Assembly: GCA_023663915.1 (NCBI GenBank)
Contig: JAMPGN010000036.1
Coordinates: forward strand, 1-24,832
Source of the DNA: Eubacterium sp.
GTDB lineage: Bacteria > Bacillota_A > Clostridia > Lachnospirales > Lachnospiraceae
Direction: 5' to 3'
Length of the DNA: 24,832 nt
The translations under genes were made by a program, and so were the position numbers. Below the pieces are notes generated by a model that ran no database searches, had not been told where the DNA came from, and saw only the letters and a program-made list of their open reading frames with translations. Shown piece after piece: positions 7,388 through 12,446 of this stretch. Position 1 is the stretch's first letter. The number at the start of each line of letters is the position of its first letter.

Positions 7388-7618
7388 TTATAGGAAATTC
7401 CTGCGCAAATTTCGAGTTCGCGACGAGTTTTCTTAAGATGCAGGGCATCTCTTAGGAATTACTCATAATCTCGCAATCAAGCATAGCTCGATTTTTTATG
7501 CATATTGTACCGATACCGGTTTGAATTACAAGTATTTCACGCAGATCAAGCGAATTTGCCCCTCGAATCTTCAGGTGAAATGAAATTTTACTAATCATAC
7601 GAATTAAGTAGTTTATAT
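7388..7618. other. Intergenic, degenerate sequence with no supported gene
   Basis: No convincing gene lies here. On the minus strand a 74-codon frame (7452-7676) lacks a ribosome binding site. Its segment SLDLREILVIQTGIGTICI faintly recalls a LytTR-type strand pattern, but it is too short and isolated to call. A small dyad AGATGC-AGG-GCATCT occurs at about 7435-7449. The stretch is best read as eroded remains of the gene that also left the GGDEF fragment. Confidence 0.4.
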
Positions 7619-7666
7619 TTGTATATAGAAGAGACAGGAATAATATGATATGATAAAAAATATCAT
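7619..7666 (+). promoter_or_regulatory. Promoter and operator-like dyad before the flavoprotein gene
   Basis: TTGTAT (7619-7624) and TAATAT (7641-7646) are separated by 16 bases. Four bases after the -10, ATGATA-AAAAA-TATCAT (7650-7666) forms a perfect dyad over the expected transcription start, the usual place for a repressor operator. The gene's AGGAAGG Shine-Dalgarno follows at about 7690. Confidence 0.5.
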
Positions 7667-7707
7667 AAAAAGCCATACATATATGACGGCAGGAAGGAGC
7701 TGGCTGA

Positions 7708-8325
7708 ATGAAAGTTTTAATGATTAATGGAAGCCCGAAGCCAAACGGGAATACCTATGTGGCGCTTCATGAGATGGAGCAGATTTTCGAGAAAGAAGGA
7801 ATTGAGACCGAGATACTCCATGTAGGCAACAAGGACATACGCGGATGTATTGCCTGCGGCACATGCGCACAGAAAGGGAAGTGTGTGTTTAACGATCTGG
7901 TAAATGAGACGGCGGCAAAGTTTGAGGCATGTGACGGTCTGGTGATTGGCAGTCCTGTTTACTATGCGTCGGCGAACGCTACGCTGGTTGCATTTTTGAC
8001 GAGGCTTTTCTACAGCACGCACTTTGACAAGACGATGAAGGTCGGCGCAAGCGTTGTGGCGGCGCGCAGGGGCGGATTGTCGGCTACATTTGATGAGCTG
8101 AACAAATTCTTTACGATCTGCGGTATGCCGGTAGCGTCCGGACAGTATTGGAACAGCGTCCACGGCAGAGAACCCGGCGAAGCCGTGCAGGATGCGGAAG
8201 GACTGCAGAGCATGCGCACCCTTGCGCGGAATATGGCATTCCTCATGAAGAGTATCGCCCTTGGGCGGGAAGAGTACGGATTTCCGGAGAAGGAACCGTT
8301 TGAGAGGACGAACTTCGTGCGGTAA
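7708..8325 (+). CDS. Iron-sulfur flavoprotein-like NAD(P)H-dependent FMN oxidoreductase
   Basis: The 205-residue flavodoxin-fold protein begins MKVLMINGSPKPNGNTY, the FMN phosphate-binding loop of the NADPH-dependent FMN reductase family (residues 7-17). SPVYYASANATLVAFLTR (about 81-98) forms the second flavin-contact loop. Cys47, Cys50, Cys53 and Cys59 make a C-X2-C-X2-C-X5-C cluster, the compact motif that binds a 4Fe-4S cluster in archaeal and clostridial iron-sulfur flavoproteins (Isf). Electron transfer between reduced ferredoxin-like donors and acceptors such as quinones or oxygen species is likely. The physiological partner is unknown. The gene is monocistronic, has its own promoter, and converges on the DUF4143 ATPase gene only 27 bases away. 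Confidence 0.85.
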   Translation: MKVLMINGSPKPNGNTYVALHEMEQIFEKEGIETEILHVGNKDIRGCIACGTCAQKGKCVFNDLVNETAAKFEACDGLVIGSPVYYASANATLVAFLTRLFYSTHFDKTMKVGASVVAARRGGLSATFDELNKFFTICGMPVASGQYWNSVHGREPGEAVQDAEGLQSMRTLARNMAFLMKSIALGREEYGFPEKEPFERTNFVR

Positions 8326-8352
8326 GGCGGATTGGAGGGCGGTAACGCTTCA

Positions 8353-9555
8353 TCATGTGAACTCTCTGCAGAGCAGGAAATCCCGTATGTTCATGTGTTT
8401 GATGCCGTTTCGCCCTCGGTTTATCTCATCCATGGAGACGACATATTTCGGGTAATTGTCGGGAATCTTTTCGAGGCTTTCAAACTCGCGCTTCACTGTG
8501 TCTTCGCCGGATAGAAGGTAAGTTACCTGGACATAGATTTTTTCAGAGCCTTTTGAGGCGGTGAAATCGATTTCCGCTGTGCCTGTTTTGCCGACGGTGA
8601 TCTTATATCCACGTCTGCATAACTCGATATAGACAATATTTTCCAGCACTTGGCTGATATCCCGTGTATTATTGCCATATACCGCTTCACGCAGTCCGTG
8701 ATCTGTGATATATATTTTTTCCTGGAACTGCAGTAATTTTTTACCGAGAATGTCTTCTCTGGATACCAGATGCAGTAAACAGGCAGACTGGCAATAGTCA
8801 ATATAATTATAGAGGGTTTCTGAGGAGACGCTTCGATATTCGCTTTTTAAATATTTTGTGATATTTCCTGCGGAAAAAGTATTTCCGACGTTTGCAATCA
8901 AGTAGAGCAGGATTCTCTTGAGCTGGTCGATATCGCGCACGTGGTTTCGTTGTGCGATATCTTTCAATATGATGGAAGAGTAGATGTCTTCCAGATATTG
9001 CCTGAATCCTTCGTCGTCCATGGGATAGCGGTACAGAAAAGGCATTCCGCCCCGGACCAGGTACTTTTGGAAAGCCTCTGACGGGGAACAGCTGTCTAAT
9101 ACCGTCATGACTTCGGCAAAGGAAAACGGATATATTTTAAATTCTATATAGCGTCCGCCGAGATAAGTTGCCAGCTCGCCAGACAGCATATGTGCGTTTG
9201 ACCCCGTGATGTAGATGTCCGTATCAAAGTCGATCATACAGGAATTGACCATGGTCTCCCAGTGTTCAAGTTCCTGTATTTCGTCCAGAAATAAGTAGAT
9301 TTTTCCCGGATGTTCTTTGGCAAATGCCTGGATTGTACGGTATGTTTCGTCTGCGCTTTTTACATAATCGACTGATTTTGTTTCAAAATTGATACAAAGC
9401 ATTTGGTTTCCTGTAATTCCCATGTCGAGCATCTCTTCTTGAATCAACTGGAGCATGACAGACTTGCCGCACCGTCTGATTCCGGTCAGCACTTTCACAA
9501 TGTCTTTGTTCATAAATGGTCTGATACGTTCGATATAGAAATCTCTTTTTATCAA
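8353..9555 (-). CDS. AAA_14/DUF4143 family ATPase
   Basis: The 400-residue protein has the architecture of the abundant archaeal/bacterial AAA_14 plus DUF4143 family. It has Walker A GIRRCGKS (25-32), a Walker B-type IYLFLDEIQ (86-94) followed by EHWE, a sensor ITGSNAHML motif, the YIEFKIYPFSFAE linker, then a winged-helix-like region and a DUF4143 C-terminus with a nuclease-like ENIVYIELCRRGYKI...EIDF core. These proteins are often horizontally mobile and their function is poorly known. I chose the TTG at 9555, with AAGAGG seven bases upstream, over a GTG at 9606 that has no ribosome binding site. The 5' end of the gene contains ATACGTTCGATATA, which is also the start of the palindromic repeat array just upstream (9617-9788). 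Confidence 0.88.
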   Translation of the reverse strand: MIKRDFYIERIRPFMNKDIVKVLTGIRRCGKSVMLQLIQEEMLDMGITGNQMLCINFETKSVDYVKSADETYRTIQAFAKEHPGKIYLFLDEIQELEHWETMVNSCMIDFDTDIYITGSNAHMLSGELATYLGGRYIEFKIYPFSFAEVMTVLDSCSPSEAFQKYLVRGGMPFLYRYPMDDEGFRQYLEDIYSSIILKDIAQRNHVRDIDQLKRILLYLIANVGNTFSAGNITKYLKSEYRSVSSETLYNYIDYCQSACLLHLVSREDILGKKLLQFQEKIYITDHGLREAVYGNNTRDISQVLENIVYIELCRRGYKITVGKTGTAEIDFTASKGSEKIYVQVTYLLSGEDTVKREFESLEKIPDNYPKYVVSMDEINRGRNGIKHMNIRDFLLCREFT

Positions 9556-9616
9556 TTTGCAACCTCTTTTCTTGTAATATAAAATGACTATGCTGGTAGT
9601 ATACACTCATCATACG

Positions 9617-9788
9617 TTCGATATACCGAAAAGTCAATAAAAATATAAATATAGATTTCGATATATCGAAATTAAATGAAAATGAATGTATATATTATGA
9701 TATAACGAAAAATAAATACAAATATAAAATATATTCCGATATAACGAAAGTCAAACAAAAATATAAAGATGAATTTTGATAGACCGTT
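9617..9788. repeat. Array of five palindromic TTCGATATATCGAA-type cores spaced 39-40 bp
   Basis: Cores with GATATA beginning at 9620, 9660, 9699, 9738 and 9778 read CGATATACCG, CGATATATCG, TGATATAACG, CGATATAACG and a decayed GATAGACCG. The second core is part of an 18-bp perfect palindrome (9655-9672). Step sizes are 40, 39, 39 and 40 bp. The AT-rich spacers are also related (AAAAATATAAA-type), so this is a tandem repeat of about 40 bp rather than scattered sites. It lies directly upstream of the DUF4143 ATPase gene and ends before the MATE leader promoter. Multimeric operator or iteron-like binding site are the plausible roles. Confidence 0.8.
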
Positions 9789-9847
9789 CACAAAAAGATT
9801 GTGCATATCCGACAATCAATATCACATTTTTTTGTAGAAAACTCCCT

Positions 9848-9876
9848 TTGAAATTTGTTAAGAAAATTTGTATCTT
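9848..9876 (+). promoter_or_regulatory. Promoter of the MATE leader transcript
   Basis: TTGAAA (9848-9853) and TATCTT (9871-9876) are separated by 17 bases. Transcription would begin near 9882, right at the first base of the terminator-like stem described next, which gives a very short untranslated segment before it. Confidence 0.5.
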
Positions 9877-9881
9877 AAAAT

Positions 9882-9935
9882 AGAACGTGTGGCATGACTG
9901 CGTAAGTCCGGTTATCTGCCACGCGTTCTTTTTTT
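9882..9935 (+). terminator. Intrinsic terminator hairpin within the MATE leader
   Basis: The stem has 13 pairs (one G-U) with a run of seven Ts after the 3' arm. Because no gene lies upstream on this strand, it would terminate only the leader transcript from the 9848-9876 promoter, as expected for transcriptional attenuation. Confidence 0.7.
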
Positions 9936-9958
9936 GTTTATAGAATGCCGGCTCATTC
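9882..9958 (+). ncRNA. Structured leader RNA before MATE gene; candidate mepA-motif (guanidine-IV) riboswitch
   Basis: A 13-nt arm AGAACGTGTGGCA (9882-9894) pairs with TGCCACGCGTTCT (9917-9929), with one G-U, and is followed by seven Ts. The 22-nt loop holds a small GACT/AGTC hairpin and CCGG. Downstream, GAATG-CCGGCT-CATTC (9943-9958) is a second hairpin whose loop also carries CCGG, so loop-loop contact is possible. About 68 bases later the MATE gene starts. A conditional terminator before a MATE (MepA-type) exporter is the arrangement of the guanidine-IV class. I recall that class only roughly and cannot score the consensus here, so a terminator with no ligand or a different riboswitch remains possible. 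Confidence 0.5.
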
Positions 9959-10025
9959 TTTTGCTCAGGGTTTGCAAGACAACCCACAAATGAGTCTGAG
10001 TCCGTTTTAGGAAAGGAGAACATAC

Positions 10026-11467
10026 ATGGAAACAAACAACAATTCATTTTTGGGAGAAGAATCAATCGGAAAACTGATGGGAAAATATGCTGTCCCGTGC
10101 ATTATTTCCCTTCTGGTAGGCGCGCTGTATAATATTGTTGACCAGATATTTATTGCGAATGCCGCTTATCTGGGGTCGTATGGAAACGCTGCAAATACGG
10201 TGGTATTTCCGCTGACAGTAATCGCTTTGGCGATTGCCGTCATGGTCGGGGGGACGGGTGCTGTGCGTTTGTCAGTCTGAGCCTTGGGAAAAACAATCCT
10301 CAGGATGCGGGGAAAAGCATGGGAAATTCCATTCTGCTTACAATCTTGCTTAGTCTGGTATTGTGCGTGGCCTATCTTGCATTCAGCGATACGATCATCG
10401 CCATGTTTGGCGGAACGGTGAATGAGGAGACATTTCGTCATTCCAAAGAATACTTTTTCTGGATATCCCTTGGGATTCCTTTTTATATGTTCGGTCAGGC
10501 TATGAATCCGGTGATCCGTGCGGACGGAAGCCCCAGGTATGCCATGCTCTCAACGCTCGCGGGCGCGGCAGTGAATATCATACTCGATCCGGTTTTCATT
10601 TTCTTATTCCGGTGGGGAATGATGGGCGCTGCGGTCGCAACCGTGATCGGACAGATTGTGACGGCGGTATTGGCAATATGGTATCTGGCCCATACGAAGA
10701 CAATCAAACTGTCGGGATATGATTTTAAGCTTGAGGGCGGAATTGTAAGGAAAATGCTGGGACTCGGCGTATGTAGTTTCCTATCGCAGATATCACTCGT
10801 TGCGTCAATGGCGGCGATCAATAATATGATAAGGAAGTATGGGGCAATGGATGCCATATTTGGGCAGGAGCAGTATGCACAAATTCCTATGGCGGTTGTC
10901 GGTATCGTCATGAAATTTTTTCAGATTGTGATTTCGATTGTGGTAGGTATGGCGGCGGGGTGCATTCCGATTGTCGGCTACAATATGGGCGCAGGGCTGA
11001 ATAACAGGGTAAAAGAAATTTTTACGAAACTGTTAGCGGCGGAGACGATTGTCGGAGTTCTTGCCTTTGTTATCGTGGAGTTTTTCCCGCAGGGATTGAT
11101 CGGTATCTTTGGAGCGGCAAATGAGAGCGTTTACTACACAGAATTTGCAGTGAGGGCGTTTCGGATATATCTGTGCATGGTGGTTTTTGCCTGTGTGAAT
11201 AAGGCGGCATTCATCTTTTTGCAGGCGATGGGCAAAGCGGCGGCATCCACGATGCTATCCATGGTCAGAGAGATTGTGTTCGGCGTCGGGTTTGCACTTC
11301 TTTTGCCAAGATTCTACGGGCTGGACGGCGTGCTGTATTCTATGCTGGTATCGGATATTCTGACGTTTTTTGTCTCGGTTATGATTATTGTGAGGACTTA
11401 TAGGCAGTTGAATGGTATGAGCACCCAAGATGTTGGAAAACGGTTAGACTTTGCGTGCCACTCATGA
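10026..11467 (+). pseudogene. MATE family multidrug efflux transporter, frameshifted at a G6 tract
   Basis: MATE antiporters expel cationic drugs and metabolites in exchange for Na+ or H+. The first frame (from ATG 10026, behind AGGAAAGGAG) encodes KYAVPCIISLLVGALYNIVD, the classical MATE start, and runs to AVMVGG. A shift at GGGGGG (10248-10253) then puts it out of frame and it stops at 10280. The frame that restores the family motif (DGCCAFVSLSLG...NP-DAGKSMGNS) continues to 11467 as 382 further residues with the remaining helices and the second repeat. The intact protein would be about 450 aa and of normal length. A two-base gain or one-base loss in the G-run explains it. This could be a real inactivating or phase-variable slip, or a sequencing error. 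A strong leader suggests the gene was recently functional. Confidence 0.85.
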
Positions 11468-11494
11468 TATTTTCGCGAAAGTCTGAAAAAATAT

Positions 11495-11523
11495 TTGACA
11501 GAGGCGCGGATGTGCCATATACT
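11495..11523 (+). promoter_or_regulatory. Strong promoter of the ABC-FtsX operon
   Basis: A consensus TTGACA (11495-11500) is followed after 17 bases by TATACT (11518-11523). The start of transcription should fall near 11530, giving an untranslated leader of about 185 bases before the ATPase ATG. A TTTCGCGAAA palindrome (11471-11480) lies just upstream. Confidence 0.7.
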
Positions 11524-11532
11524 ATAAAAGAA

Positions 11533-11548
11533 GTTAGCGGTGACTAAC
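11533..11548. promoter_or_regulatory. GTTAG-N6-CTAAC box 1 of ABC-FtsX operon
   Basis: GTTAG CGGTGA CTAAC begins within a few bases of the predicted transcription start, where a bound repressor would block initiation. Same arm sequence and spacing as the box at 230-245. Confidence 0.6.
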
Positions 11549-11577
11549 AATAGGCGCCGCTTTTCTTAAAAGTTGCG

Positions 11578-11593
11578 GTTAGACTAAGCTAAC
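11578..11593. promoter_or_regulatory. GTTAG-N6-CTAAC box 2 of ABC-FtsX operon
   Basis: GTTAG ACTAAG CTAAC lies 45 bases after the start of box 1. Two identically spaced boxes downstream of a strong promoter suggest cooperative repression or a roadblock. In RNA the same bases could form short hairpins, so an RNA role is an alternative. Confidence 0.6.
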
Positions 11594-11600
11594 TAAAGGC

Positions 11601-11652
11601 GCGAACCGCGTGATCCTTCACGGTCTGCAGATATAATGAATCGTAATTATCA
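11601..11652 (+). other. Leader segment with two hairpins, resembling the 16.83-kb leader element
   Basis: GCGAACCGCG (11601-11610) is followed by a CGTGA-TCCT-TCACG hairpin and then a second hairpin (ATAAT/ATTAT) with a loop containing AATCGTA. The same 10-mer, a CGTAA/TTACG hairpin and a hairpin with an UUCGU loop occur in the same order in the DUF2798 leader (16837-16890). The similarity is short, so a shared RNA class is only a possibility. Confidence 0.3.
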
Positions 11653-11715
11653 TCAGCCATACGCACAACTCATTCATATGGCAGAAAAGAAAGTGTAAGC
11701 AGGGAGAGAGAAACC

Positions 11716-12432
11716 ATGTCAGAAGAAGAAAGAAAATTTTTGGAGATCGTAGACTTGAAGAAAGGATTCGGCAGCGGGGATACGCGGCAGGAAGTGCTGC
11801 GCGGCATGAGCTTTTCCGTGGCAAAAGGAGAGTTCTGCGTCCTGCTTGGACCTTCCGGTTCCGGCAAATCCACACTGCTGAATATCATCGGAGGGATTGA
11901 CAGCGCCGATGCGGGATACATATCGATCAACGGCGATAAGCTAAAGGATATGAATGAAAAGCGGCTGACACAATACCGCAGAAGGCACTTGGGGTATGTT
12001 TTCCAGATGTATAATCTGATCGGGAATCTGAATGTCAAAGAAAATATCGAGGTAGGGGCGTATCTGTCGGACGATCCGCTTGACATCGACGAACTTCTAA
12101 ATACGCTGGGGCTGTATGAGCACAGGCATAAACTTCCGAACCAGTTATCGGGCGGACAGCAGCAGCGCGTCTCCATCGGACGGGCAATCGTCAAGAATCC
12201 TGATATCTTGCTCTGCGACGAACCTACTGGCGCACTCGATTACAATACTTCCAAGGAAATTTTGAAACTGATCGAAGATGTCAACGCAAAGTACGGCAAC
12301 ACCGTGATTATGGTCACGCACAATGAGGCGATTAGAAACATGGCGGATCATGTGATCAAACTCCGTGACGGCGGCATCCGCCATAATGATATCAACACCG
12401 ACAAAATATCGGCGGTGGATTTGGAGTGGTAG
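11716..12432 (+). CDS. ABC transporter ATP-binding protein (MacB/LolD/FtsE type)
   Basis: This 238-residue ATPase energises the FtsX-like permease encoded directly after it. Visible motifs are Walker A GPSGSGKST (45-53), Q-loop YVFQMYNL with Gln97, signature LSGGQ (144-148), Walker B ILLCDEP (164-170), D-loop ALD and the switch histidine in MVTHNEA. The short 'YNLIGNLNVKEN' region and overall length match the MacB/LolD clade, which powers mechanical export or lipoprotein/peptide handling rather than solute import. A good Shine-Dalgarno (GGGAGAGAG) precedes the ATG. The stop overlaps the ribosome binding site of the permease gene, so translation is coupled. Regulation is probably through the two GTTAG boxes upstream. 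Confidence 0.93.
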   Translation: MSEEERKFLEIVDLKKGFGSGDTRQEVLRGMSFSVAKGEFCVLLGPSGSGKSTLLNIIGGIDSADAGYISINGDKLKDMNEKRLTQYRRRHLGYVFQMYNLIGNLNVKENIEVGAYLSDDPLDIDELLNTLGLYEHRHKLPNQLSGGQQQRVSIGRAIVKNPDILLCDEPTGALDYNTSKEILKLIEDVNAKYGNTVIMVTHNEAIRNMADHVIKLRDGGIRHNDINTDKISAVDLEW

Positions 12433-12446
12433 GAGAGATGGATAAG

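Noticed and set aside
7423..7449. Short dyad AGATGC-AGG-GCATCT as a terminator
   Set aside because: No T-run and no gene that would need it; left as a minor dyad.
7452..7676. 74-codon leftward frame with a faint LytTR-like strand
   Set aside because: No ribosome binding site or start context; too short and unmatched to call a gene.
9556..9606. GTG start 17 codons upstream for the DUF4143 ATPase
   Set aside because: No Shine-Dalgarno before it, whereas AAGAGG stands before the TTG at 9555.
9617..9788. CRISPR array
   Set aside because: The repeats are only about 10-18 bp, the spacers resemble one another and are AT-rich, and no cas gene is nearby; a palindromic operator-type array fits better.
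9751..10065. Leftward 104-codon frame over the MATE leader
   Set aside because: It overlaps the hairpin leader and MATE start, lacks a ribosome binding site and resembles nothing.
11533..11593. Mobile-element ends formed by the GTTAG dyads
   Set aside because: No transposase, no target duplication and the same boxes occur at another promoter, which favours operator function.
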